A stretch of DNA of 64,000 nucleotides from Cryptosporangium phraense (GTDB lineage: Bacteria > Actinomycetota > Actinomycetes > Mycobacteriales > Cryptosporangiaceae), in contig NZ_VIRS01000019.1 of assembly GCF_006912135.1 (NCBI RefSeq), positions 62,001-126,000 on the forward strand, in the 5' to 3' direction. Of this stretch, positions 51,544-60,087 are shown one piece after another. Under the pieces are notes generated by a model. That model saw only the letters and a list, made by a program, of their open reading frames with translations, had not been told where the DNA came from and searched no databases. The position numbers were made by a program, and so were the translations under genes. How positions within the stretch are numbered: the first letter of the stretch is position 1; every line of letters begins with the position of its first letter.

Positions 51544-53961
51544 CTAAACGAGTTCTTTGCGGCTCAGCCAGGTGAAGGCGAGCCACCCGGGCAGCACCGG
51601 CAGCCAGAACGTCAGCAGGCGGAACAGCAGGACCGACGAGACGGCGGTCGCGCCGTCGAGACCGCCGGCCGTGAGGCCGGCCGAGAGCACGGCCTCGACC
51701 GCACCGAGGCCGCCGGGCGTGGGCGCCGCGGACCCGAGCGCGGTCCCGGCCAGCACCACGACCGCGACGACCGACCACGACAGCGACCCGCCGAAACCCT
51801 CGATGCAGGCGCTCATCACCAGGACGGTCGCCACCGACTGCAGGATCGTGCCGAAGACCCCCGCCCCGAGCCGGGCCGGTCGGGTGAAGACGGTGGCCAG
51901 CCGGGGCGTGATCTGGGCCAGGTACGGACGCAGCCGGGCCAGCAGGAACCGCCGCCCGACCGGGATCATGAACACGATCGCGACGACCGCCACGACGACG
52001 CCGAGCGTGTAGAACGCGGCGTCCGGAACCTCCAGCGAACGGGCCCGGTCGTTGCCCGCGACCAGGCCGACCACGACGAGCAGCAGCACGGTGACCCCGA
52101 CGGTCCCGATCTGCCACAGCGCCACGGCCGCGACCGCGGCCGCCGCCGGCACCCCGGCCTGCTGCAGGTAGCGGACGTTGAGCGCCGCCCCGCCGACGCC
52201 GGCCGGCGCGACCAGCCCGAGGAACGACGAGGCCACCTGGACGATCAGCGTGCGGGCGAACCGCAGTCGCTCGGCGACGAACCCGGTGAGCGCGATGCCG
52301 GCCCCGACGAACCGGATGCAGGCCAGGACGATCGCGATCCCCAGCCAGAGCCAGTTCGCGCTCGTGATGACCTCGACCAGATCGAGGCCGGCGATCTGGT
52401 CGAGCAGCACGTACGCGGCCGCGGTGAGCGCGACGACCGAGATGATCGTCCGCGGCCGGAGTCGCTCCAGCCGGACCGGTTGCGCAGGCGGAACCGTGCC
52501 GAGGAGGTCGAGGATCCGGTCGCGGAGCGTGTCGAGCAGCGTCTTGTCGCGACGGAGCGCCTGCCTGCTGGTGCGGCCGAGCGCGACCGGCTGCAGGGCC
52601 GAGACCGCCTCGGCCAGCCGGCCGGTGCCGAGCGCGCGCAGTGCACTGTCGACGGCCCGGTCGACGCCGACCTTGAGCGCGAGCGTCACCAGCAGCTGGG
52701 CCAGGTCGATGCGGAGTGCGGCCACCGGCGCGGCGATGAGCCCGGCCGCGCCGCTGAACCGGAGCCCGGCGCCGCCGTCCGGGGGGAAGACGATGTTCGA
52801 GCCGGTCAGGGCCCGGTGCGCGATCGCCCGCCGGTGCAGGAGCAGCACTTGGGCCCAGGTCGCGTCCAGGCGGGCGTCGTCCAGTTCGTCGATCTCGTCC
52901 AACGAGGGACCGGGGACGTCCTCGTAGGCGAGGACGACCGCATCGGGTTCCACCGGGACGGCGGCGACCATGGCCTGCACCCGCGCGCCGGTCGCGGCCA
53001 TGACCGCGCTGATCAAGGCCTCGTGCTCGACCGCGCGCCGGAGCGAGACCAGGGCCTTGCGGCCCGCGGGCTCGCGAAACCGCAGCGTTCGCCAGAACGC
53101 CTGCAGGACCCCCGCGCCCTCGTGGTCGCGGTCGAGCACATGGACGACGAGCGCGCGGCCGTTCGTGTCGACGGCGTCGAAGAAGACCGGGTCCTCCGTG
53201 TCGAGGTGCCGCGGCCGGAGCGAGACGAGGTCGACGCCGGCCCGGCGGAGCTCGGCCACCACCGCGCGCGGACTCGGACGGGACGGGTTGGTACCCGCGG
53301 CCCAGCGCACGAACATGCCGACGACGCGGCCGATCAGGAACGAGATCAGGACCGCGACGGCCGTCGCGCCCAGCGTCACCTGGGCCAGACCGAACAGGAC
53401 GAAGACGACGGTGGCCAGCACCCGCAACCGGGGCTGACGCCCGACCTGGGCGACGGTCGCGATCGCCGCCACCCCGGCGCTGAAGCCGGTGATGCCGGGG
53501 TCGGCGGCCTGGGCCGCGGTGAGCGAGGCGGCCAGCGCGTCGGCGTTGGCGAGCTGCCGGAGCACCGACTGGAGGGCGGCGACCCAGGCCAGGCAGGCGA
53601 GGAACGCGAGCGCACCGTCGGCCAGGATCCGGATCCGACGGCGGATCAGCAGGTCGAACACGATGACGGCCGGGAGCGCCAGCATGAGCAGGCCGGAGCC
53701 GGTCGTGATCAGGACGCCCAGGGCGGCCGGCAGCGGCTCGGTGGCGTTGGTGACGTCCTTGTCGATGCCGGCCACCGTGTTGGTGGTGAAGGCGCCGACG
53801 AGCATGGCGATCGCCAGGCTGACCGCGGAGACGAGGAGTCGGACCAGGTCGAGGGGGCGGTGGACGCGACGGGGCGGCTCAGGGGCCTCGATGATCGGGG
53901 TGATCTCGGGCTGTACGGGCTCTTCTATGGCCGGTGACTCGGACCGCCCCGACGTCGTCAT
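51544..53961 (-). CDS. Membrane protein: helices, degenerate kinase-like domain and LPG-synthase/UPF0104 flippase-like domain
   Basis: A protein of 805 residues in three parts. The N-terminal 220 residues hold several helices. Residues about 270-480 form a kinase-like domain with a VEHEALI helix, a hinge AVVLAYEDVPGPSLDEI and a catalytic-loop-like IAHRALTGSNIVF. However, the HRD/HGD aspartate is Ala and the DFG position reads FSG, so it looks catalytically dead. The C-terminal 320 residues match the TIGR00374/UPF0104 family (LPG synthase membrane domain): GAGIALTGFVAERLRF, SSFLGLVAPAGVGGAALNVRYLQQAG, TPGGLGAVEAVLSAGL. Probably a lipid-transfer or flipping role; function unproven. Confidence 0.85.
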   Translation of the reverse strand: MTTSGRSESPAIEEPVQPEITPIIEAPEPPRRVHRPLDLVRLLVSAVSLAIAMLVGAFTTNTVAGIDKDVTNATEPLPAALGVLITTGSGLLMLALPAVIVFDLLIRRRIRILADGALAFLACLAWVAALQSVLRQLANADALAASLTAAQAADPGITGFSAGVAAIATVAQVGRQPRLRVLATVVFVLFGLAQVTLGATAVAVLISFLIGRVVGMFVRWAAGTNPSRPSPRAVVAELRRAGVDLVSLRPRHLDTEDPVFFDAVDTNGRALVVHVLDRDHEGAGVLQAFWRTLRFREPAGRKALVSLRRAVEHEALISAVMAATGARVQAMVAAVPVEPDAVVLAYEDVPGPSLDEIDELDDARLDATWAQVLLLHRRAIAHRALTGSNIVFPPDGGAGLRFSGAAGLIAAPVAALRIDLAQLLVTLALKVGVDRAVDSALRALGTGRLAEAVSALQPVALGRTSRQALRRDKTLLDTLRDRILDLLGTVPPAQPVRLERLRPRTIISVVALTAAAYVLLDQIAGLDLVEVITSANWLWLGIAIVLACIRFVGAGIALTGFVAERLRFARTLIVQVASSFLGLVAPAGVGGAALNVRYLQQAGVPAAAAVAAVALWQIGTVGVTVLLLVVVGLVAGNDRARSLEVPDAAFYTLGVVVAVVAIVFMIPVGRRFLLARLRPYLAQITPRLATVFTRPARLGAGVFGTILQSVATVLVMSACIEGFGGSLSWSVVAVVVLAGTALGSAAPTPGGLGAVEAVLSAGLTAGGLDGATAVSSVLLFRLLTFWLPVLPGWLAFTWLSRKELV

Positions 53962-54140
53962 GAGGTGGATGGTGTCATCTGCCGTCGAGGCGTGGTTCGT
54001 GACCTCGGGGATACATTTGCTTCGTGAAGGTTTGCGCGGCGGACCTTGCTGGTTCACGTTTGCGTGTTGCCAAAGTCACCGTGCATGTTGCAGACTGCTC
54101 TTGGACGGGTAGCAAGATCGAAACCGTCAAGGGGGTAGCG

Positions 54141-54860
54141 ATGGAAGTCGAATGGACAGGGACATTTGGCCGGCTGACCCACCGGCTCCTCGGGGCTCCG
54201 CCGAGGATCCGGAGGACGAAGGTCTGGGTCGTGGCCGACTATCCCGACTATCACTACATGAGCGGGATGCGCGGGATGCAGCACGGCCTGCGCGATGGCA
54301 TGCAGCACGGAGCGGCTGGGGGCCGCTCGGCGGAGTGGCCGGACTTACGCGGGCGGACCGCCGCCCCCGCGCCGGCGCAAGCCGCCCAACTACTGCGGCG
54401 AGTCGCCCCGCCGCAGCGGGACATCATCACTTCGGCCGACTGGTTCGGCGTGGAACGCACGCTCGGCACGGCCCTGCCGAAGGACTACCGCAGCCTGATC
54501 GACGACCGCGGCCCAGGCATCGTCGCCGATGTGGTCGTCTACGGCCCGGAAAAAGGCAGCCCACTCGACCTGGTCGCGTGGAACGAAGGCATCCACCGCC
54601 TGATCGAGTCGATCCGCCAGATCTGCCGAGACTATTTCCCGCTCGCCTTCCACCCCGAGCCCACCGGGGTTCTGCCCTGGGGCTCGGTGAACGGAGGCCA
54701 GATAGTCGGCTGGGCCGTGACGTCCGCCGATCCCGACACCTGGCCGGTGGTGGAGCTCTCCGCCGAGCTGGACGCACTGGTGCTGCACGAGGTCACGACA
54801 ACGGGCTACTTGCTGGCGCGGTTGCCGGGACCGCAGGTTCCGACGTTGATCACGGGGTGA
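54141..54860 (+). CDS. SMI1/KNR4 (SUKH) domain protein
   Basis: A 239-residue soluble protein; ATG at 54141 with GGGGG upstream. Residues about 60-75 are His/Met/Gly rich (YHYMSGMRGMQHGLRDGMQHG). The C-terminal half fits the SUKH fold: ITSADWFGVERTLGTALPKDYRSLIDDRGPGIVADVVVYGPE, then LVAWNEGIHRLIE and LPWGSVNGGQIVGWAV. SUKH proteins are often immunity proteins against polymorphic toxins, but no toxin gene is adjacent, so that role is only a possibility. Confidence 0.72.
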   Translation: MEVEWTGTFGRLTHRLLGAPPRIRRTKVWVVADYPDYHYMSGMRGMQHGLRDGMQHGAAGGRSAEWPDLRGRTAAPAPAQAAQLLRRVAPPQRDIITSADWFGVERTLGTALPKDYRSLIDDRGPGIVADVVVYGPEKGSPLDLVAWNEGIHRLIESIRQICRDYFPLAFHPEPTGVLPWGSVNGGQIVGWAVTSADPDTWPVVELSAELDALVLHEVTTTGYLLARLPGPQVPTLITG

Positions 54861-54893
54861 GCCTCGGCCCAAAGGGGTGGGGGGCCGAGAAAA

Positions 54894-54938
54894 GACTGTC
54901 CCCTCTGCGCATCTTGGCCTTGCGCAGAGGGGACAGTC
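54894..54938. terminator. Strong bidirectional terminator
   Basis: Perfect 18-base stem beginning GACTGTCCCCTCTGCG with a nine-base loop, flanked by AAA, between the convergent SUKH and DUF397 genes. Confidence 0.9.
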
Positions 54939-54955
54939 CTGTGTTCAGCGCTGAG

Positions 54956-55159
54956 TTACTCAGCCGGTAGGCCGAAGCGACCCGCCTTCACCCCCTCAGT
55001 GAAGTCGCGCCACACCGACGTGGAGAAAGCTAAGACCGCTCCACCCGGAACCTGCTTGGAGTCCCGTACCCGGACGTCGTCCTCGGAAAGGGCGACTTCG
55101 ACACAGTTGCCATAGGCACTGAAGGTCGACTTCCGGAATACTCCGTCTTTCTCCGCCAC
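54956..55159 (-). CDS. DUF397 protein, copy 1
   Basis: A 67-residue protein of the DUF397 family: FRKSTFSAYGNCVEVAL, VRVRDSKQVPGGAVLAFSTSVWRDFTEGVKAGRF. Such proteins are usually encoded next to XRE/DUF5753 regulators in actinomycetes and act with them, as in WhiJ-type systems. GTG start preceded by GGAAGGAG. A second DUF397 gene lies 165 bases upstream on the same strand and an XRE regulator 1.1 kb away. Confidence 0.88.
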   Translation of the reverse strand: MAEKDGVFRKSTFSAYGNCVEVALSEDDVRVRDSKQVPGGAVLAFSTSVWRDFTEGVKAGRFGLPAE

Positions 55160-55323
55160 ACCCCGCTCCTTCCTTCCCCATGGACTCGGCCGAGCTGGTC
55201 ACCTAAAGTGACCGACTTGCACGGACAAGTCACCACGGTTCCCTCAGTATGCAGAACCGGGTGCCCGAAAGGCAGGTTTACGGGATGTTTCATCAACCTC
55301 GCTACGACTCGGGTGTAAGTCAG

Positions 55324-55536
55324 CTAGCTGAGCTCACCCCGCTTGACGCCCTCCAGGAAAGACACCCACACACCAGCGGCGACGATCACGGGCGTCTGAG
55401 CGCGATCCTTCGTGTCCCGAATTCCCACCCAGCCGCCGCCGGCTCCCACCTCGACGCAGTTGCCGTAACCACTCTGCCGGCTCTTGCGCCAGGAGTTGTC
55501 GGCAATCAGCTGCGCCCGCTCGATCGACTTACTCAT
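55324..55536 (-). CDS. DUF397 protein, copy 2
   Basis: A 70-residue DUF397 protein: NSWRKSRQSGYGNCVEVGAGGGWVGIRDTKDRAQTPVIVAAGVWVSFLEGVKRGEL. ATG at 55536 chosen because family members begin about here and GGAAGG lies upstream. It differs from copy 1 by having a longer N-terminus (SKSIERAQLIAD) but shares the GNCVEV core. Probably a partner of the XRE protein at 56285. Confidence 0.88.
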   Translation of the reverse strand: MSKSIERAQLIADNSWRKSRQSGYGNCVEVGAGGGWVGIRDTKDRAQTPVIVAAGVWVSFLEGVKRGELS

Positions 55537-56284
55537 ATTGGGCTGTACCTTCCCGGAGATCGCCACCGCGGCTAGCGGGGCTATATGGAGTCGCGCGGGC
55601 CTCAGGGGTGGGAAAAACGAAGATCCGCGCAGGTTATGTTGAAAGACCAATAAGGCAGCACAACACCCGCCTGAAGCGGTTAACCAGGTGCGCCTCGGCG
55701 GCTCCGGATCCGTCATCAACGACGGCCCGCCGAGATGGCGATACATTCGTACAGTCTACCGAAAACCCGTCGCCCAACTCTCGGCCGCACGCCCACCTAG
55801 GACTCGGACCGACTCGAGATTCGGTAACAGGCTCACAAAGACAGAAGATCTGCGGGGTGACCGACAAGCGTTAGCATAGGGCTGCGATACCGCCGTTCGA
55901 GCCCGACTCGCGCGCGCGAGGGAGTCAGACTCCAGCATCGCAAATCTTGATGTCATGGCACTCCGCCGCGTTATCACTCAGCGCCCCCGAAAGGTGCTCG
56001 ACGGCGGGCTGACCCAGAGCCGACAGCCACGGTTTTGGCGCAGCGAAGACCCTGACGGGTACCTGTGCCGCCTTCTAAGCAGCACACCCGTCGACTCGTT
56101 GCATGGTAGTCATGCAACTCGCACGACGCAACTCCACGACTGCATGTTGTGTGGATGTGATCGAAGTGGTCTCGATGACCGAGGGTAAACGTACATTTGG
56201 GCGCGAAGCGCACAGTTGTCAACACGAGTTGCACCATCGTGGACGCCGGCCTACGCGCTGTTACTCACGGGTAGCCCTGCCGGC
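55537..56284. other. Gene-poor gap between DUF397 copy 2 and the XRE gene
   Basis: About 750 bases of lower GC. Short frames on both strands (up to about 87 codons) show no codon bias and no family. It contains the palindrome at 56098. Possibly a long regulatory region, or the remains of an inserted element. Confidence 0.5.
56098..56118. promoter_or_regulatory. Palindrome in the DUF397-XRE gap
   Basis: GTTGCATG-N5-CATGCAAC, perfect eight-base arms. Further GTTGCA/GCAACT half-sites occur around it. Candidate binding site for the XRE protein. Confidence 0.45.
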
Positions 56285-57148
56285 TCAGTACATCTTCAAG
56301 GAGTCGTGCAGGTACTGCTCCGACGGCTGGCGGCCGAGGGCCTCCTGCTGGACGCCGTCGAAAATCCGGTTGTACAGGCGTACGTCTTCCGGATCGTTGA
56401 GCAGAACGCCGACGGTGGCCGCTTCGACGTAGACGACATTGGGGTCGTCCGGGTGAGGCAACTCGAGAATGGTGAATGCTCCACTCATGCCAGGATGCAA
56501 TCCGTTGTCGAATGGCAATACACGAATGGCGATGTTCGGCCGGTCCGAAAGCTCGATCAATCTTTCGATCTGCTCCCGCATGACTTCCCGACGCCTCACT
56601 CCACCCGCCGGTCGGCGAAGCGCGGCTTCATCGACGATCGCAACGAATTTCACCGGGTCGTCCGACCGCGTGAGCAATTCCTGCCGAGTGAGGCGCGCCT
56701 GGATGCCATCTTCGAAGTTTCGGTCGTCGACGTAGAGCGCGCGCATCATCGCCCGAGCGTAGGACTCGGTTTGCAGCAGACCAGGGATCATCGACTGTTC
56801 GTAAGTCAAGATCTGACGAGCCTCGGCTTCGAACCCGATGTAGTCCTTGAAGGATCGGACCGGTCCGGGGTCGCTGATTCGCATCCACCAGCCGACCTCC
56901 CGCGACTCCTTACCGAGCTCGAGCATTCCCTTTCGAGCTTCATCGTCGGTGACCCCGTAGACGTCCAAGAGCGCCCTCAGGTCTACGGTGCCCACTTTGA
57001 TCGCGGTCGTCTCAATGCGGCTCACCTTTGACGGCGACCAGTCGAGCTCCTTCGCCACGTGCTCGACCGTCATGCTCTTGCTTTCACGCAGCGCCCGCAG
57101 CTCCTGTCCCAAGCGACGGCGACGCACGGTGGGACTGGTTCGAGGCAT
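56285..57148 (-). CDS. XRE-family regulator with DUF5753
   Basis: Regulator of 287 residues: N-terminal HTH (RRLGQELRALRESKSMTVEHVAKELDWSPSKVSRIETTAIKV) and the C-terminal DUF5753 domain (GFEAEARQILTYEQSMIPGLLQTESYARAMMRALYVDD, LTRQELL .., FVAIVDEAALRRPAGG, IRVLPFDNGLHPGMSGAFTILELP, ..VYVEAATVG). Such proteins pair with DUF397 partners and influence development and antibiotic production in Streptomyces. ATG with AGGAG upstream. Confidence 0.92.
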   Translation of the reverse strand: MPRTSPTVRRRRLGQELRALRESKSMTVEHVAKELDWSPSKVSRIETTAIKVGTVDLRALLDVYGVTDDEARKGMLELGKESREVGWWMRISDPGPVRSFKDYIGFEAEARQILTYEQSMIPGLLQTESYARAMMRALYVDDRNFEDGIQARLTRQELLTRSDDPVKFVAIVDEAALRRPAGGVRRREVMREQIERLIELSDRPNIAIRVLPFDNGLHPGMSGAFTILELPHPDDPNVVYVEAATVGVLLNDPEDVRLYNRIFDGVQQEALGRQPSEQYLHDSLKMY

Positions 57149-57258
57149 GGCGCGCTCCTGCAATTGTCCGAGCCGAACATCCCTGATGGTATATCCAAAG
57201 TCCAGTATGGTTGGTACCAAACTGGGGGATGAATGCGGCAGGCACACAGCCGCCGACG

Positions 57259-57264
57259 TAGGGT
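57259..57264 (+). promoter_or_regulatory. Leaderless -10 box TAGGGT
   Basis: TAGGGT, seven bases, then GTG at 57272, the start that best fits BioD. Confidence 0.5.
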
Positions 57265-57271
57265 GGGATGT

Positions 57272-58087
57272 GTGGGCATTTTCGCCATCGTCGGCACGTC
57301 GACCGGAGTAGGAAAGACCGTCGTCACCGCGGCCGTCGCGGCCTTGGCGCAAGCACGCGGCCAGCGGGTGGCCGTCGTGAAGCCGGCTCAAATCGGCCTC
57401 CGGCCCGGCGAACCCGGTGACCTGGCCACGATCGAACGGCTCGTGCCCGGCGTCGCCACCTATGAATACGCCCGCTATCCCGACGTGCTCTCGCCCGAGG
57501 CCGCGGCCCGGTACGCGGGCGACCGGCCGCTGCGGCTCACCACGGTCGCCAAGAGCCTCGCCGCCCTCGATACCGAGTTCGACCTCGTGCTGGTCGAGGG
57601 CACCGGAGGCGTGCTGACCCGCTTCGGGCCCGACGGGTGGACGATGGCCGAGCTCGCGTGGTCGATGCAGGCTCCGGCCGTCGTCGTCACGGCGGCCGGG
57701 CGGGGCACGCTCAACCACACCGCGCTCACCCTCGAGGCTCTCCGGGCCCGCGGGATTCCGCTCGCCGGGCTGATGATCGGTCGCTGGCCCGACGAGCCCG
57801 ACCTCACCGCCCGCTCCAACCTCGCCGACCTCGAGGCCCTGTCGGGCCGCCCCCTCGACGGCGCCCTCCCGGAGAACGCGGCCGGCCCGATCAAGTCTCC
57901 CGGCTTCCCCGACGCCGGCGCCAGCCTCGCCCGCCTGCTCGAGATGGCCGGCCGTCGCCGAGAGCGTTCAGCCCCCTTCGAGGCCACCGCCCGGGCCGGC
58001 CTCTCCCCCGCGTTCGGCGGAACCTTCGACGGATCCACGTTCCGTGACGACAACACGCCCGAGCCGGCCGGAACCTGCGCCGGCTGA
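57272..58087 (+). CDS. bioD: Dethiobiotin synthetase
   Basis: ATP-dependent ring-closing enzyme of biotin synthesis, 271 residues. P-loop GTSTGVGKT (residues about 8-16), VAVVKPAQIGLRPGEPGD, the LVLVEGTGGVLTRFG substrate loop and VVVTAAGRGTLNHTALTLEALRARGI. A 45-residue C-terminal extension beyond the normal end is low-complexity. GTG at 57272 lies seven bases after TAGGGT. bioF is 6.4 kb to the left, so biotin genes are split here. Confidence 0.88.
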   Translation: MGIFAIVGTSTGVGKTVVTAAVAALAQARGQRVAVVKPAQIGLRPGEPGDLATIERLVPGVATYEYARYPDVLSPEAAARYAGDRPLRLTTVAKSLAALDTEFDLVLVEGTGGVLTRFGPDGWTMAELAWSMQAPAVVVTAAGRGTLNHTALTLEALRARGIPLAGLMIGRWPDEPDLTARSNLADLEALSGRPLDGALPENAAGPIKSPGFPDAGASLARLLEMAGRRRERSAPFEATARAGLSPAFGGTFDGSTFRDDNTPEPAGTCAG

Positions 58088-58188
58088 GCCAGAAAAAGCG
58101 CTGATGACGGTGTTCTTGGCTACATTGTGGCGGTCAGTCCCCCAGTGAGCCGATGAGATCGCTACCACGGCTCTGGTAGACAAGCGGT

Positions 58189-58710
58189 GTGACAACGTCG
58201 TCCCATCCGCCGCCCGTCGGCGTGATCACCATCCGTAAGGCCCTGCCGGCCGAGTTCGCGGAGATCGGTGCCCTCACGTACAACGCTTATGCGAGCGACG
58301 GCCTGCTGGCCAATGATTCCGGTTACGCCGACGAGCTCCGCGACGCCGAGCACCGCGCGAACCACTGCGACCTCCTGGTCGCCGCCGACGAACGAGGCCG
58401 CCTCCTCGGCACCGTGACGTTCTGCCTCCCGGGCTCCCCGTACGCCGAGCTCTCCTCCGAGGGCCAGGCCGAGTTCCGGATGCTGGCGGTCGCACCCGAG
58501 CACCGAGGCCGCGGTGTCGGCGCCCGCCTCGTCCGCGAGTGCCTCGACCTGGCGACGAAGCACCACGCGACCAGCATCGTGCTCTCGACCAAGAAGCAGA
58601 TGCACACCGCGCAGCGCCTCTACGAGCGCTTCGGCTTCCACCGCACCGAGCAGCTCGACTGGTCCCCGACGCCCGACGTCGAACTCCTGGCCTACGCGAA
58701 GCCCCTCTAG
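58189..58710 (+). CDS. GNAT N-acetyltransferase
   Basis: Acetyltransferase of 173 residues: ITIRKALPAEFAEIGALTYNAYASDGLLAND, then the acetyl-CoA pattern EFRMLAVAPEHRGRGVGARLVRECLDLA and LSTKKQMHTAQRLYERFGFHRTEQLDWSP. GTG start. It is the last gene before the bL37-rsrA-sigR cluster. Substrate unknown. Confidence 0.85.
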   Translation: MTTSSHPPPVGVITIRKALPAEFAEIGALTYNAYASDGLLANDSGYADELRDAEHRANHCDLLVAADERGRLLGTVTFCLPGSPYAELSSEGQAEFRMLAVAPEHRGRGVGARLVRECLDLATKHHATSIVLSTKKQMHTAQRLYERFGFHRTEQLDWSPTPDVELLAYAKPL

Positions 58711-58743
58711 ACTCGGTACCAACGTCTACGGAGAGGAGTCGAC

Positions 58744-58818
58744 ATGGCTCGGCGCGCACGCAAGAAGAAGGCCCGTAAGAACAAGAAGGCGAACCACGGC
58801 CGTCGCCCCAACAGCTAG
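58744..58818 (+). CDS. Ribosomal protein bL37
   Basis: A 24-residue very basic protein, MARRARKKKARKNKKANHGR then RPNS, with GGAGAGGAG before the ATG. Size, the Lys/Arg-rich start and the KANHGRRPNS end match bL37, the tiny actinobacterial large-subunit protein found in the structure of mycobacterial ribosomes. Such genes are often missed because of their length. A terminator follows six bases after the stop. Confidence 0.85.
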   Translation: MARRARKKKARKNKKANHGRRPNS

Positions 58819-58823
58819 TGAAA

Positions 58824-58851
58824 CGCCCCCGCCGACGAATCGGCGGGGGCG
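58824..58851. terminator. Bidirectional terminator between bL37 and rsrA
   Basis: CGCCCCCGCCGA / TCGGCGGGGGCG, perfect 12-base stem with a CGAA tetraloop. Confidence 0.85.
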
Positions 58852-58858
58852 AAGAATT

Positions 58859-59170
58859 TCAGGCCTCGCGACGAACCTCGACGGACGTCTCCGAGTACAC
58901 GGTCGTCCCGTCCTCGGTCACCACGGCCTCGCGAATGGTCGTGATCAACCGCGTCCGCAGCGAATCCGGCGCGACCTCACCGCCGCAGCAGCGGGCCACC
59001 AGCGCCTTGACCTCCTGCTCGATCCCGTACTCGCGCAGGCACGGCCCGCACTCGTCCAGGTGCTCGGCGATCTTTCCTCGCTCGGTCGAGCCGGTCTCGG
59101 CGTCGAGGTACATCCACACCTCGGCCAGCACCTCGGCGCAATCGATCTCGTGCGGTCCACCGCAGCTCAC
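58859..59170 (-). CDS. rsrA: Redox-sensing anti-sigma factor RsrA/RshA
   Basis: Zinc-dependent anti-sigma factor of 103 residues. The ZAS motif is His37-x3-Cys41-x2-Cys44 (HLDECGPC), with Cys11 as the further ligand/sensing residue and Cys3, Cys61 and Cys62 in addition. It holds SigR until disulphide stress oxidises the cysteines. The GTG start overlaps the sigR stop (GTGA). Confidence 0.93.
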   Translation of the reverse strand: MSCGGPHEIDCAEVLAEVWMYLDAETGSTERGKIAEHLDECGPCLREYGIEQEVKALVARCCGGEVAPDSLRTRLITTIREAVVTEDGTTVYSETSVEVRREA

Positions 59171-60024
59171 GACGACACCTCCTCGGGTGCGACGCGGACG
59201 ATTCCGCGGTCCAGCGCGTACTGCTCGAGCTGCCTGCGCAGGTTGCGACGCCCACGGTGCAGTCGCGACATCACGGTGCCGATCGGCGTCCCCATGATGT
59301 CGGCGATCTCCTTGTACGAGAAGCCTTCGACGTCGGCGAGGTACACGGCGAGGCGGAACTCCTCCGGCAGCGCCTGCAGCGCGTCCTTGACGTCGGAATC
59401 CGGCAGTCGGTCGAGGGCCTCGACCTCCGCGGAGCGGAGGCCGGAGGACGAGTGCGACTCGGCCGCGGCCAGCTGCCAGTCTTCGATCTGCTCGGTCGGG
59501 CTCTGCTGCGGCTGCCGCTGACGCTTGCGGTAGTTGTTGATGAAGGTGTTCGTGAGGATGCGGTACAGCCAGGCCTTGAGGTTGGTGCCCTCTTGGAACT
59601 GGTGGAACGCCGCGTAGGCCTTCACGAACGCTTCTTGGACGAGGTCCTCGGCATCGGCCGGGTTCCGCGTCATCCGCAGTGCGGCAGCATAGAGCTGGTC
59701 GAGGTACGGCAGCGCGTCCCGCTCGAACCGGGCATTACGCTCAGCCGCCGTCTCCACGGACGCAGCCGGCGCGACCGGCTCGGCCGATGCGACCTCGTCA
59801 GGCTGAGGGGCTGTGGGCAAGTCTTCTCCCGGATGGATGGGCGTCGGGACCGAACCCGACCGGAGCGCCGATACCGGCCTCGCCAGAGAGGATAGGTCGA
59901 TCACGCCCCCACTGCCGTAACCCGCATCACCGGCGACGGTAACTACGCTGTCCAACGCTTTCGGATCGGACACGTCACCCAGGACAACGCGCGGCGTCCA
60001 GCCCCGGGTTCCCATCAGCTCCAT
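59167..60024 (-). CDS. sigR: SigR/SigH-type ECF sigma factor
   Basis: Disulphide-stress sigma factor. The core is [73 protein letters not shown] (region 2) and ..[46 protein letters not shown] (region 4). The ATG at 60024 with GAGAGAGG upstream yields 285 residues, about 95 more at the N-terminus than the usual start. TTG at 59820 (with GGGAG upstream) or GTG at 59757 would give the normal short form. A SigR-type promoter lies just upstream, as in the SigR' isoform system of Streptomyces. Confidence 0.93.
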   Translation of the reverse strand: MELMGTRGWTPRVVLGDVSDPKALDSVVTVAGDAGYGSGGVIDLSSLARPVSALRSGSVPTPIHPGEDLPTAPQPDEVASAEPVAPAASVETAAERNARFERDALPYLDQLYAAALRMTRNPADAEDLVQEAFVKAYAAFHQFQEGTNLKAWLYRILTNTFINNYRKRQRQPQQSPTEQIEDWQLAAAESHSSSGLRSAEVEALDRLPDSDVKDALQALPEEFRLAVYLADVEGFSYKEIADIMGTPIGTVMSRLHRGRRNLRRQLEQYALDRGIVRVAPEEVSS

Positions 60025-60057
60025 GGGCAAACCTCTCTCATCCCACACACCCGGCTC

Positions 60058-60083
60058 AACACGGACCGCGGGAGGTATGTTCC
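60058..60083 (-). promoter_or_regulatory. SigR-dependent promoter of sigR
   Basis: On the minus strand GGAAC (60083-60079), 18 bases, GTT (60060-60058). This matches the SigR/SigH consensus GGAAT-N18/19-GTT and would start transcription about 25 bases before the ATG at 60024. Confidence 0.75.
60076..60081 (+). promoter_or_regulatory. Leaderless -10 box TATGTT of ybaK
   Basis: TATGTT, six bases, then ATG at 60088. It overlaps the -35 of the divergent SigR-type promoter. Confidence 0.55.
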
Positions 60084-60087
60084 GCCC

